A stretch of 35,001 nt of DNA from Terriglobia bacterium. Lineage in GTDB: Bacteria; Acidobacteriota; Terriglobia; Bryobacterales; UBA6623. Shown here piece after piece: positions 18,310 through 26,809 of the stretch (the stretch's first letter is position 1; each line of letters opens with the position of its first letter). The stretch is from the NCBI GenBank assembly GCA_009838515.1, contig VXRL01000069.1:1-35001 (forward strand), in the 5' to 3' direction. The translations under genes were made by a program, and so were the position numbers. The notes under the pieces are model-generated. The model saw nothing but the letters and a program-made list of their open reading frames with translations, had not been told where the DNA came from and did not search any database.

Positions 18310-19194
18310 CTAGCGCAGGTTCTTCGCGAAGAAGTCCAGCGAGCGCTGCCAGGCCAGCTTGGCGGCGTCCTCATCGAAGCGCGGGGTCGTGTCGTTGTGA
18401 AAACCGTGATTCGCGCCTGCGTACATGTGCGCTTCGTAGGTCTTGCCGTTGGCCTTCAAGGCGCTCTCAAAGTCCGGCCAACCTTGGTTAATCCGGCGGT
18501 CAAGTTCGCCGTAGTGCAGCATCAGCGGCGCGGCGATCTTCGAGACAGCATCGGAGGGCGGTTGCCGACCGTAGAACGACACGCCGGCGGCAAGATTGGG
18601 GTTGCGAACCGCGATCGCGTTCACCACGAATCCACCAAAGCAAAAGCCGACAATGCCCACCTTTCCGGTGCAATCGGCATGTCCCTGCAAGTGCTCTACG
18701 GCTGCAGCGAAGTCCTCGACCAACTTGTCACGGTCCAACTCGGCCTGCAACCTGCGCCCGTCATCGTCATTGCCAGGGTAGCCGCCCTTCGGCGTGAGGC
18801 CGTCGGGAGCAAGGGCGAGAAATCCAGCGGCCCCCAAGCGGCGGGCGACATCTTCGATATAGGGATTCAATCCGCGGTTTTCGTGGACAACCACCACTCC
18901 CGGGAGTTTGCCCTGCGCTGTGCTCGGGCGCACCTGGTAGGCCCGGATTGATCCGTGCCCGCGCGGCGAGTCGTATTCCACACGCTCCGTCCGGATGCTG
19001 GCATCGTCCTCCGGCACTTGCTGCGCCAAGGCGTAGTTCGGACTCAGGCTGGCCAAGACAGCGGCCGCACTGGTGCCGGCCGTGAACGGGCCTGCCTTGT
19101 CAATAAAGGCACGGCGACTGATGCCGCCATGCACATAGGCGTCGAACAGACGCAAGACCTCGGGGTGGAAGTCGTTTGCCGTTTGTCGCTGCAT
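18310..19194 (-). CDS. Dienelactone hydrolase family protein, Tat-exported
   Basis: A 294-residue dienelactone hydrolase. A Tat-like signal (GISRRAFIDKAGPF, 24-37) precedes an alpha/beta hydrolase core with VVHENRGLN (about 102-110, Glu105 typical of the family), the nucleophile elbow GFCFGG (183-188, Cys185), the acid Asp232 in GELDRRIN and His263 in ANHGFHND. A Cys nucleophile with a Glu partner is the diagnostic dienelactone hydrolase arrangement. It should hydrolyse lactones or esters in the periplasm; the exact substrate is unknown. A good Shine-Dalgarno (AGAGGAGA) precedes the ATG at 19194. It is the last gene of a minus-strand cluster with a sulfatase-like enzyme and a fatty acid transporter, 46 bp after the former. 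Confidence 0.9.
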   Translation of the reverse strand: MQRQTANDFHPEVLRLFDAYVHGGISRRAFIDKAGPFTAGTSAAAVLASLSPNYALAQQVPEDDASIRTERVEYDSPRGHGSIRAYQVRPSTAQGKLPGVVVVHENRGLNPYIEDVARRLGAAGFLALAPDGLTPKGGYPGNDDDGRRLQAELDRDKLVEDFAAAVEHLQGHADCTGKVGIVGFCFGGFVVNAIAVRNPNLAAGVSFYGRQPPSDAVSKIAAPLMLHYGELDRRINQGWPDFESALKANGKTYEAHMYAGANHGFHNDTTPRFDEDAAKLAWQRSLDFFAKNLR

Positions 19195-19240
19195 GGGTGC
19201 TCTCCTCTGGTCAGCTAAGGCGCGGCGCTGGCCGTCGCAG

Positions 19241-20830
19241 TTACGTCCGGCGCCTTGGGCTGAAGTCTTCCTTGGCGTGGAAGTGCCCCTTCGTAATTTC
19301 GGTGCCCGACTCTAGGTAGCTGTCGATCTTGGCCCCGAGCTCTGCCACGACGTCGGGGTGCTGGTCGGCCACGTTAGTCAGCTCATCCGGATCGTCGGCC
19401 CGGTTGTAGAGCTGGGAGTCATAGTCGTAGCCGAGCCTGCCGCGGTCGACGACCTTGGAGAACTGCCAATCCGCCGTGCGGATGGCACCGATCCAGCCGT
19501 ACTCCTGCACCAGGCCGTCATGCGGGCTTGCCTCGCCATTGACCAAGCCCCAGAGGTTCTTGCCCGTCGCGCGCGGCGGAGGATCCAGTTCGAGCAGGCT
19601 GAACAGCGTGGGCATCACGTCCGGGTGATGGACGAAGCCGGAGGCGCGCGTTCCAGCCTTCTCCTTGCCGGGCAGGCGCACCAAGAACGGATTGTGGGTG
19701 ACTTGCCTGCGAATGCGCGTCGGGCCCTTGAGGAACTCGCCCTGCTCTCCCAGCAGCGCGCCGTGGTCGGAGAAGAACACGACCACAGAGTTATCGAGCA
19801 GGCCCAATTCCTCCACGGTGTTCAGGATCTCTCCAATCCAGTAGTCGACACACATCGACTCGCCGGCATAGTTGGCCCGCAACCTGTCGATGCCGGATTG
19901 AGGTACTTCGATGTTGGAGTACGGAGGTTCCCACCAAGTCGGCCCGGTAGCGTCGGGCATGTACTCGTCTAGGAAGCGCTTGGGTGGATCCCACGGCTCG
20001 TGCGGGTCGAACGCCTCTAGGTGCAAGAAGAAGGGCGTCTTGTCGTGATTCCGGCGTAGCCAGTCAATGACTCGCTTGGCGGTGACTTCAATGATGGCCT
20101 CGCACTCGGTCTCGTAGCGCTTGCGGTTGGCCAAGAACTGCCGCATGAAATCTGGACGTTCCGGGTCCAACTCGAGCCAGCGGTCCCAGTATTCTCTCGG
20201 GTAGTGCTCCGGCACGATGTCGTCATCGGACAGATCCGCTGGGGCCTGCTCGTAAGAGTCGACCTCGTGGCCCCGAGCCCACTCGTAGTAGCTGTAGCCG
20301 CGGTGGAAGTTCTTGCCAGGCCGCTGGAGGTGTGGGATGTCGGCAATGAAGGCCGTGTGGTAGCCGGCCTCGAGCAAGGTCTCGGAAACGGTTTGGTCCT
20401 CGTAGTACAGTTCGTGCCAACCCGGTGTCTGGACCGGCTCGTGCTGATGGAAGTAGTGGTAGGGACAGATCCGCCGCCCTGTCATCAGCACGCGGCGGAT
20501 CGGAATCGTCGGCATCCCTTCCGGGTAGCAGTCTTCGAAGACAACACAGTCCTCTGCGAACTTGTCTAGGCGCGGGCACTTGACCAAGCCGTTGCCCCCG
20601 TAGGCTTGGAGGTTGTCCGCGCGGAAAGTGTCAGTGTTGAGGAAGATCAGATTCTGGCGGTTGCCCTTGCCCCGCTGGTCGGGCGGACGCTCCCAGATGC
20701 CACCCGAAAGTCCGGCTTCAGTGGGTGCCGCGCAGCCGCCCAGGCCCGCTGCCGTGCCTGCCGCTGCGGCAGTGGTTCCCTGGGCCAGGAATCCACGACG
20801 AGAGAGGTTGCCAGTTCTGGATTTCGCCAT
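19241..20830 (-). CDS. Sulfatase-like protein with Thr at the catalytic position, Tat lipoprotein
   Basis: A 529-residue member of the sulfatase branch of the alkaline phosphatase superfamily. The N-terminus carries a Tat motif (LSRRGFLAQ, 9-17) and a lipobox-like LGGC (30-33). Metal-site segments are NTDTFRADN (65-73) and FFSDHGALLGEQGE. The region matching the sulfatase signature C/S-x-P-x-R reads TIPIR (Thr108, Pro110, Arg112) before VLMTGRR. Thr replaces the Cys or Ser that is converted to formylglycine in true sulfatases. Several phosphatases and phosphodiesterases of this superfamily use Thr as nucleophile, so a phospho- or phosphonoester substrate, or another chemistry, is possible. 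It lies between the dienelactone hydrolase and AtoE genes. No clear Shine-Dalgarno is visible. Confidence 0.88.
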   Translation of the reverse strand: MAKSRTGNLSRRGFLAQGTTAAAAGTAAGLGGCAAPTEAGLSGGIWERPPDQRGKGNRQNLIFLNTDTFRADNLQAYGGNGLVKCPRLDKFAEDCVVFEDCYPEGMPTIPIRRVLMTGRRICPYHYFHQHEPVQTPGWHELYYEDQTVSETLLEAGYHTAFIADIPHLQRPGKNFHRGYSYYEWARGHEVDSYEQAPADLSDDDIVPEHYPREYWDRWLELDPERPDFMRQFLANRKRYETECEAIIEVTAKRVIDWLRRNHDKTPFFLHLEAFDPHEPWDPPKRFLDEYMPDATGPTWWEPPYSNIEVPQSGIDRLRANYAGESMCVDYWIGEILNTVEELGLLDNSVVVFFSDHGALLGEQGEFLKGPTRIRRQVTHNPFLVRLPGKEKAGTRASGFVHHPDVMPTLFSLLELDPPPRATGKNLWGLVNGEASPHDGLVQEYGWIGAIRTADWQFSKVVDRGRLGYDYDSQLYNRADDPDELTNVADQHPDVVAELGAKIDSYLESGTEITKGHFHAKEDFSPRRRT

Positions 20831-20892
20831 TTCTGCGAAAGCCTAGCACAAACGCCAATATCGATTGGAAGGGCGTGTGCAACCGGCGGGAT

Positions 20893-22287
20893 CTAGGCAG
20901 GCAGGAACGTGAAGCACAGCGCTCCGAACCCGACCCAGAGGACCACCCACACGTAGTTGTAGCCGATGTAGGTGCGGAAATCCATCCGTGCGATCCCGGC
21001 CGCGATGACGGCCCAGAATGGCGAGACCAAGTTGCCTACGTGGTCGCCGACGCTGAGTGCCAGCAGGCCGCGCTGGGCCGTAACTCCGACCGCGACCGAG
21101 GCCTTGGTTGTGATGAACCCCTGAATCACCCACTGGCCACCGCTGGATGGGACGAAGACAGATACTACGGCGGCAGATACTAGCGTCAAGAGCGGGAACG
21201 TGTACTCGTTGGAAACTGACGCGAGGTAGTTGGCGAAGTCGGTGCCTATCGATGTGTTCTCGAGTAGCCCCGCCACTCCGGCGTACAGGTGGTACAGCAC
21301 GATCACCGGCCAAGCCGTCGATACGGCGCGCGGCAACGATCGAGCAAAGCTCAACACGGTGCCGTGCAGCAGCAGACCCAGCGCTAGCAGCGCCGTGATC
21401 AGGGAGTTGAGCTGCAATCCGCCGTCCTTGACGAACACGTGGTAGAGCAGCCAGCCGAACAGCGTGGCGGTCAGGATGGAACAGGGCCACCTGCTGGCTT
21501 CGAGGCGCTCGGCGAAGCGATCGGAGCGCGGTTCCTTCTCGACGGGCTTGGCTGCCGCGTCGAGGGTCAGATCGCCGAGCTTGGCGGATTCCGGGAACAG
21601 CGAGATAGGCCTGGCCTTCTTGGGCATCAGCAAGCGGGCCAAGACGAAGACACAGCTCAGGTAGATCGCTAGGTATATCAGCGTGGCCGGTGCCCAGATC
21701 GTGGTCGACAGCGGCATCAGGCCGGTCTCGTCCTCGAGGAAGTGGCCCGGCGTGTTCATCAACAGAGGTGCGCTGGCCGATAGGCCGAACTGCCAGATCG
21801 CACCGGCTGCGGCGTTGCACGACAGCAGGAACGGGAAATCGACCGGATGGCCCTTGCGCTCGGACTGGCGGGCATAGCTAACCGCCACCAGCGGCGCCAA
21901 AGCCAAACTCAGACCCCAGAAACAGTACGCCAGACAGCAGGTGGTGATCATCGAGAGCGCAATCGTCTGCCCCTCGCTGCCGGGGAGCTTGGACAGTGTC
22001 AGGATCATGCGCCGGAAGAAGCGGGTCGAAGCTAGAGCCGACCCCAGCACGAGGATCAGAGTCATCTGCATCGTGAACGGAAGCAGCATCCACAGGCCCA
22101 AGTAGTAGGCATCCATGACCTTTAGCAGCGGGTCGCCGTTCAGGAACGCGCCGATGCCGAGGAGGACCATCAGCAGGATCGCCATGGTCATGGCATCGGG
22201 AATCAGGGCACCGATGATGTTCGCCATGCGTTGCAGCCGGTCCGGCGGCGGCGCTTGGGGTGTCGTGGGATGTGTCTCGTCTGGCAT
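20893..22287 (-). CDS. atoE: Short-chain fatty acid transporter, AtoE family
   Basis: A polytopic inner-membrane protein of about 464 residues, with 10-12 hydrophobic segments and family segments CFWGLSLALAPLVA, VPSSGGQWVIQGF and VGDHVGNLVSPFWAV. AtoE-type carriers import short-chain fatty acids such as acetoacetate or butyrate. I set the start at the ATG at 22287 (MPDETHPTT), which has AGGCGA upstream. The frame opens further upstream to 22509, but that extension is hydrophilic and unlike the family. It is the first gene of a three-gene minus-strand cluster (spacings 62 and 46 bp), so uptake of an organic acid may be linked to the two hydrolases (inference). Confidence 0.88.
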   Translation of the reverse strand: MPDETHPTTPQAPPPDRLQRMANIIGALIPDAMTMAILLMVLLGIGAFLNGDPLLKVMDAYYLGLWMLLPFTMQMTLILVLGSALASTRFFRRMILTLSKLPGSEGQTIALSMITTCCLAYCFWGLSLALAPLVAVSYARQSERKGHPVDFPFLLSCNAAAGAIWQFGLSASAPLLMNTPGHFLEDETGLMPLSTTIWAPATLIYLAIYLSCVFVLARLLMPKKARPISLFPESAKLGDLTLDAAAKPVEKEPRSDRFAERLEASRWPCSILTATLFGWLLYHVFVKDGGLQLNSLITALLALGLLLHGTVLSFARSLPRAVSTAWPVIVLYHLYAGVAGLLENTSIGTDFANYLASVSNEYTFPLLTLVSAAVVSVFVPSSGGQWVIQGFITTKASVAVGVTAQRGLLALSVGDHVGNLVSPFWAVIAAGIARMDFRTYIGYNYVWVVLWVGFGALCFTFLPA

Positions 22288-22619
22288 TGTGTCGCCTAGA
22301 TCTTGCTGGCGAGAGTATACACAGGTTGACTGGGTGTGCTCGGTGATGTCGCTGTTCGGATTGAGGAGCTTACCCATTCGGAAGGTGATCCAGCAGTCTT
22401 GCCGCTCATCCATCCTCCGCCTCGGCATCGACTGTGACGCTGGACGCCCGAGCAGTTTGGTCCAGCGCCCGAGGTCGTGGCACCATTGATCACGTTTCAG
22501 GCCCACCAAGCCGTGCTCAATCGAGTTCGGCTTCTAATGGATGCGCGGGGGGAGTGCTGCCGCCGCGACAGGGCACTAGAGCGCGGGCGCTTGATGCGGC
22601 CGAATCTAACACGCGCCAC

Positions 22620-22702
22620 GGCTTGATCAATCGCGTATAAAAACTAGATTCATATAAGATCAATAACTTGACTATTAAAAATATTGTTTATAGGCTTAAA
22701 GC
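22620..22702 (+). promoter_or_regulatory. AT-rich leader of the Rpn nuclease gene with possible promoter
   Basis: About 80 bp are strikingly AT-rich against a GC-rich background. They contain TTGACT (22668-22673) and TATAGG (22689-22694) separated by 15 bp, a possible sigma-70-like promoter, and two GATCAAT repeats (22624 and about 22659). The composition change marks the start of a probably acquired segment. Confidence 0.45.
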
Positions 22703-23686
22703 ATGATTCAAGATGCCAGTGCAAAGCTCATGCTCTCGTTCACAATCGTCCTCAAGGACCTGCTACGCGGCTTCGTCAACGAACCCTGGCTAGAGCATGT
22801 CGACCTGTCTAGCGTCGAACCGCTCAATACGGAGTACACCAACGACAAATACGTCCGTCGTTTGAACGACATGGTCTGGAAGCTGCGGAAACGCGACGGC
22901 AGCCCGCTCTACGTCGTCGTCATGATGGAGTTCCAGTCCACCGTCGAACGCTTTATGGCATCGCGGATGAACATGTACGTGGGCTTGCTCTTCGACTCCC
23001 TCGTTCGCTCGGGCCAGATCAAGGGCCGCAAGCTGCCCCACGTGGTGCCGCTTGTGCTCTACGGCGGCGAGCGGGCTTGGAACGCGCCGCTGGAGTTGAC
23101 AGAACTGATCGAGGGCGGCTTGCCCGGGATGCAGCGCTATGCCAATCGATTCAGCTACGGCGTGGTGTCAATTCACCACTGCGAGGAACTCGACCCTGAG
23201 CGGCGGAACGTGGCGGACGCATGGTTTCGGGCGTTCCGAGCAAGGGACTATGGCGGTGCCGCCGCGGCCTTGCAGCAGCTGATCGTAGTGTTGGAGAGTC
23301 CTGAGCATGATAGGCTGAGGGCAGCGATCACAAAGTGGCTTCTTGAAGTGGTGCTGGCGGCGTACCTGCCCGAGGAGGAGCTGAGCCAGTTGCAGGGTGT
23401 GGGGGAGCTAGCGGAGGTGAAGGAGAACATGATGAACTGGTTCGACAAAGCGATGGCCGAAGGGGAGGCCAAGGGTGAGGCTAGGGGCGAGGCTAGGGGT
23501 GAGGCCAAGGGTCAGCGCAGCATTCTTGTGCGGCAGGCACGAACTCGCTTCGGTGCCCAGACCGCTGCCGAGCTTTCTCATCAATTGGAGCACGTCAGTT
23601 CGCCTGGGAAGCTTGACACCATAGGCGAGTGGCTGATCAATTGCGCAAGCGGCGAAGCACTCTTGGCTAAGGTCCGCCAAGCCTGA
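22703..23686 (+). CDS. Rpn family recombination-promoting nuclease (PD-(D/E)XK)
   Basis: A 327-residue Rpn/YhgA-like nuclease. The PD-(D/E)XK core reads LNDMVWKLRKRDG...YVVVMMEFQS (about 54-79), with candidate metal ligands Asp56 and Glu76 and the E-x-Q variant Gln78. SRMNMYVGLLFDSLV (88-102) and PHVVPLVLYGGE follow as in the family. The C-terminal part has a flexible GEAK/GEAR repeat (about 255-270), then a conserved tail (RQARTRFGAQTAAELS). Rpn proteins are DNA endonucleases, described in E. coli as promoting RecA-independent recombination. The ATG at 22703 sits behind an AT-rich leader. A damaged second copy of the 3' half lies directly downstream. Confidence 0.88.
   Translation: MIQDASAKLMLSFTIVLKDLLRGFVNEPWLEHVDLSSVEPLNTEYTNDKYVRRLNDMVWKLRKRDGSPLYVVVMMEFQSTVERFMASRMNMYVGLLFDSLVRSGQIKGRKLPHVVPLVLYGGERAWNAPLELTELIEGGLPGMQRYANRFSYGVVSIHHCEELDPERRNVADAWFRAFRARDYGGAAAALQQLIVVLESPEHDRLRAAITKWLLEVVLAAYLPEEELSQLQGVGELAEVKENMMNWFDKAMAEGEAKGEARGEARGEAKGQRSILVRQARTRFGAQTAAELSHQLEHVSSPGKLDTIGEWLINCASGEALLAKVRQA
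23465..23512 (+). repeat. Four tandem 12-bp repeats encoding GEAK/GEAR
   Basis: Four head-to-tail 12-bp units (GAGGCCAAGGGT type, with C/T and A/G variants) encode Glu-Ala-Lys/Arg-Gly. The neighbouring damaged copy has only two units (24009-24032). Copy number can vary by slippage without changing frame, altering linker length between the nuclease core and the tail. Confidence 0.8.
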
Positions 23687-23799
23687 CCGATCGTCTTCGT
23701 TAGCGCGATCTCCTTGGGCGGCTGACGCGCTCGCACTCTGACTTGAGCTGGGCGCAGAAGGAGTACCAGCAGATGGCTCGACGTTGCCGGCCAGTTGGG

Positions 23800-24206
23800 T
23801 TGACACAACTGATCGAGGACCGTTTGCCCGGGATGCAACGCTACGCCAATCGGTTCAGTCACCGCGTAGCATGAGTTCACTGCTGCGGAGAACTCGACTC
23901 CGCACGGAGGGAATGAACCGGTTGCAGGGATTGCGGGAGTTGTCGGAGGTGAAGCAGGTGGCGAGAGAGAACATCGTGAACTGGTTCGACAAAGCGATCG
24001 CCGAAGGGGAGGCCAAGGGTGAGGCCAGGGGTCAGCGCAGCATTCTTGTGCGGCAGGCACGAGCTCGCTTCGGTGCCCAGACCGCTGCCGAGCTTTCTCA
24101 TCAATTGGAGCACGTCAGTTCGCCTGGGAAGCTTGACACCATTGGCGAGTGGCTGATCAATTGCGCGACCGGCGAAGCACTCTTGGCTAAGATTCACCAA
24201 GCCTGA
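23800..24206 (+). pseudogene. Deleted second copy of the Rpn nuclease gene
   Basis: Two blocks match the intact gene. Block A (23800-23912) resembles 23096-23205 with moderate divergence and holds a stop (TGA at 23872-23874). Block B (about 23916-24206) resembles about 23382-23686 and is nearly identical over its last 240 bp. About 175 bp between the blocks are missing and the two blocks are not in one frame. The entire 5' part with the nuclease active site is absent. An open frame from 23784 encodes 140 residues whose last 95 equal the Rpn tail (VNWFDKAIAEGEAKGEARGQ onward). The first 45 residues are out of frame relative to the family. It cannot be an active nuclease; a tail-only protein could be made. 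Confidence 0.75.
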
Positions 24207-24321
24207 CCTCTGCCATCGCTTGCTGTATCGCTGCGATGTGCTTCTCCTGTTCGGCTGCCTTCTTTCAAGGTCTGGGAGGTCGTCCCGTTGACCTAGTCGA
24301 GTTCCCCGATAGACTGTGGCC

Positions 24322-25659
24322 ATGAAGTCCTGCGTGTCGGTCTGTGTTGCTCTTCTAGCGGGGTTCGGGTGCTCGTCAGCCCCGGAGCATGTAAAGCCCA
24401 ACTTCGTCGTAATCCTGGCCGACGACTTGGGCTACGGAGACATCGCCGCTTACGGCAGCGTCCGCAACGCCACGCCGCATCTCGACCGCATGGCCAGCGA
24501 AGGCCTGCGCTTCAGTGATTTTCACTCCAACGGCCCGATGTGTACCCCCACTCGGGCGGCACTGTTAACGGGACTCTATCCGCAACGCTTCGGCCAGCAG
24601 TTCGAGAGTGCGCTGTCGGGAATTGAGGACTATGACATCGGACTCCCACTCGACGCCGTGACGATACCTGAGGCACTCGCTGACGCGGGCTATGTCTCGG
24701 GCATGTACGGCAAGTGGCACTTGGGATACCACCCTCCCAACATGCCGGTGGATCAAGGCTTCGATGAATTCCGAGGACTGGCGAGCGGCGATGGCGATCA
24801 CCACTCGCACATCGACAGGTCAGGTCGACCGGACTGGTGGCTCAACCAAGAACTCGTTCCTGAGGAGGGTTATGGCGTCGAACTGATCACCCAACACAGC
24901 ACTGACTTCATCAAGCGCCGCCGGGACGAACCGTTCTTTCTGTACGTGGCGCACCTGGCCATCCATTTCCCTTGGCAAGGGCCGGACGACAGGGGCTACC
25001 GTGTCGAAGGCGGGAACTATCACAATCTGTCGAAACTCGGCGAATTGGACAGCCTCGACGTGTCTTCGCAGGTAAACAAGATGGTCGAAGCTGTTGACGG
25101 CAGTGTGGGTTCCATCCTCGAGACGTTGCGGGAGCAGGGTCTGGAGGAAGACACATTGGTCATATTCACCTCCGACAACGGCGGCTACCTTACATATCAG
25201 GGCGGCTATCACAACATCTCCGAGAACGGCCCTCTGCGGGGCCAGAAGACCGAGGTCTACGAGGGCGGCCAGCGCGTGCCTGCCGTCGCTTGGTGGCCGG
25301 GCACGATCGCTCCGGGTATTTCCCACGACGTCGCAGCGACGTTCGACATCATGCCAACGCTATTGGAACTCGCCGGTGTTGCGAGCCCTCACGCGTTGGA
25401 CGGCACCAGCCTGGCGAGCTTGCTGCTTGACCAAGAGCCGCTTGCATCCCGCACGCTGTTTTGGCGCATCCGTTCCGAAACGGCGGTCCGCAAGGGGAAG
25501 TGGAAGTTGGTTCAAATCGGCAACAATCGTCCGGAACTCTATGATTTGGAAGAAGATCTAGGCGAGAGTCAAGATCTCTCGGATGTGCGTCCCGATACAG
25601 TGCAAGCCCTTGAGCAGGAACTCAGCGCTTGGACAGAAGCGGTTCAGGCGGAACGCTGA
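24322..25659 (+). CDS. Arylsulfatase-type sulfatase (formylglycine-dependent)
   Basis: A 445-residue sulfatase with a short signal segment (residues 1-17), possibly a lipoprotein through Cys17, although the lipobox is poor. The signature CTPTRAALLTGLYPQR starts at Cys74, the residue converted to formylglycine. Metal and substrate ligands include ADDLGYGD (Asp34, Asp35), GKWHLG (Lys131, His133), HLAIH (His211, His215), SDNGG (Asp285, Asn286) and GQK (Lys309). All expected catalytic residues are present, so it should cleave organic sulfate esters outside the cytoplasm once matured by a formylglycine-generating enzyme, which is not in this window. The start is ATG 24322; a GTG two codons earlier is possible. 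No Shine-Dalgarno is obvious. It converges on the oxidoreductase gene with 12 bp between the stops. Confidence 0.92.
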   Translation: MKSCVSVCVALLAGFGCSSAPEHVKPNFVVILADDLGYGDIAAYGSVRNATPHLDRMASEGLRFSDFHSNGPMCTPTRAALLTGLYPQRFGQQFESALSGIEDYDIGLPLDAVTIPEALADAGYVSGMYGKWHLGYHPPNMPVDQGFDEFRGLASGDGDHHSHIDRSGRPDWWLNQELVPEEGYGVELITQHSTDFIKRRRDEPFFLYVAHLAIHFPWQGPDDRGYRVEGGNYHNLSKLGELDSLDVSSQVNKMVEAVDGSVGSILETLREQGLEEDTLVIFTSDNGGYLTYQGGYHNISENGPLRGQKTEVYEGGQRVPAVAWWPGTIAPGISHDVAATFDIMPTLLELAGVASPHALDGTSLASLLLDQEPLASRTLFWRIRSETAVRKGKWKLVQIGNNRPELYDLEEDLGESQDLSDVRPDTVQALEQELSAWTEAVQAER

Positions 25660-25665
25660 ATTCAG

Positions 25666-25678
25666 CCTAGGCTAGGCA
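25666..25678. terminator. Short inverted repeat between convergent genes
   Basis: GCCTA and TAGGC form a 5-bp stem with a 3-nt loop between the convergent sulfatase and oxidoreductase stops, overlapping the oxidoreductase stop codon. It may act as a weak bidirectional terminator. There is no T-tract worth the name on either side. Confidence 0.25.
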
Positions 25679-26793
25679 AAATCGGCGGCGGTGACGATCC
25701 GTCGCTCGTCAATGCTGATCCATGCGCCGTAGGCCAGTTTGCTGGCCTCTATTGCGAAGTCCGCGTGCAGTGCTGGCCGCGAGCGCTCGCGAACGGCGCG
25801 GAAGAAGTCGAGATACATGTCCTGCTCTAGCTGCCCCCTGGGCATTTCGATCTCGGAAAGCCGCAAGTCCTTCGCATCTCGGCCCAGCGATCGAATCGTC
25901 GCCTCTCTGAAGTCGTATTGCAACGACCCTTCGCTCCCAGACACGGTCAGTTGCCATCGCGCTCCCGGCGCGGAGCCGGAGTAGGTGTGCTGCAGGCGCA
26001 CGTCGCCGAACTCTGCGATCACGGAGATGTTGTCCTCTGTGGTGCGTTCCGGCCAGTGCATGGCCCCGCCAGTGGCGGCGCAGAAGGAAAGAGGCTGGCC
26101 GATCATCTCGTGCAGGAATGCGTACGAATGCACCGAAAACTCCAACAGGCTGGACCCGGCCAACGCGCGCAAGTGCCGCCAGGGGGTGGTCTTTCCGCTC
26201 TGGGGGTCCGTCCAGCCCCAAGTGCGGGGGTTCCAGTCGCCGCGGTACTCATTGAGAGCAAACAAGTACGGCTTGCCAATTTCGCCAGACCGGACAGCAT
26301 CAATGATCTTGCGGTAGGCCGGATTGAAATGACGTTGCATGCCAACGGCCAAGATCTGGCCGGTCTCGGCCGCAACTGCGGCGACCCGCAGGGCTTCTTG
26401 GTAGGTGATGCCGATCGGCTTCTCCACCAGCACGTCCTTCCCCGCCCTCAGCGCGGCGATCGCCATCTCGGCGTGAAGGTAGTTCGGAGCGGTGATCACG
26501 ACTGCCTGTACTTGCTTGTCGGCAATCAGCTCGCGGTAATCGGCGTATAGCTCCGCCTCCGCAGCGGGTCCCACTTTGGCCGCCCGCATGCGGTCGCCTT
26601 CGAGGTCGCTGAGCGCTGTGACCTCAACGCTGCCCAGCGCCTCGAATGCGGCTAGGTGCGCCCGGCTACGGTTGCCCAGCCCAATCAGGCCAATCCGCGG
26701 AGCTCCGGCGACTTGGCCACTAGCAGTGCTAGCCGTGGCTGCAGCCGCGAGGCCTGCGGTCAGCACAGAACGTCTCGATGGATGCTGATTCAT
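25672..26793 (-). CDS. Gfo/Idh/MocA family oxidoreductase, Tat-exported
   Basis: A 373-residue NAD(P)-dependent oxidoreductase. A Tat signal (HPSRRSVLTAGLAAAATA, 4-21) precedes a Rossmann fold with IGLIGLGNRSRAH (about 34-46). Further family motifs are VVITAPNYLHAEMA, VLVEKPIG (the EKP signature with catalytic Lys) and a C-terminal alpha/beta substrate domain with YSGSAPGARWQLTVSGSEGS. Such enzymes oxidise or epimerise sugars and cyclitols; exported ones are common in Acidobacteria and Planctomycetes. I chose ATG 26793 because it places the Tat motif at the N-terminus; the frame opens to 26883 but that part is not signal-like. Beside a sulfatase, a role in using sulfated or modified sugars is plausible but inferred. 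Confidence 0.9.
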   Translation of the reverse strand: MNQHPSRRSVLTAGLAAAATASTASGQVAGAPRIGLIGLGNRSRAHLAAFEALGSVEVTALSDLEGDRMRAAKVGPAAEAELYADYRELIADKQVQAVVITAPNYLHAEMAIAALRAGKDVLVEKPIGITYQEALRVAAVAAETGQILAVGMQRHFNPAYRKIIDAVRSGEIGKPYLFALNEYRGDWNPRTWGWTDPQSGKTTPWRHLRALAGSSLLEFSVHSYAFLHEMIGQPLSFCAATGGAMHWPERTTEDNISVIAEFGDVRLQHTYSGSAPGARWQLTVSGSEGSLQYDFREATIRSLGRDAKDLRLSEIEMPRGQLEQDMYLDFFRAVRERSRPALHADFAIEASKLAYGAWISIDERRIVTAADFA

Positions 26794-26803
26794 TCCAACG
26801 GCG

Positions 26804-26809
26804 ATTGTA
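26804..26809 (-). promoter_or_regulatory. Possible -10 box (TACAAT) before the oxidoreductase gene
   Basis: TACAAT on the minus strand ends 10 bases before the ATG at 26793, with TTGCTC 15 bp upstream of it. The predicted leader is only a few bases, so the message would be nearly leaderless. No Shine-Dalgarno is present between them. Confidence 0.3.

Noticed and set aside
22288..22509. 74-residue N-terminal extension of the AtoE frame
   Set aside because: Hydrophilic and unlike the family; the ATG at 22287 has a better ribosome site and fits AtoE length.
23465..23512. CRISPR-like repeat array
   Set aside because: Units are contiguous 12-bp coding repeats without spacers, inside a gene; no CRISPR array or cas gene was seen anywhere in the window.
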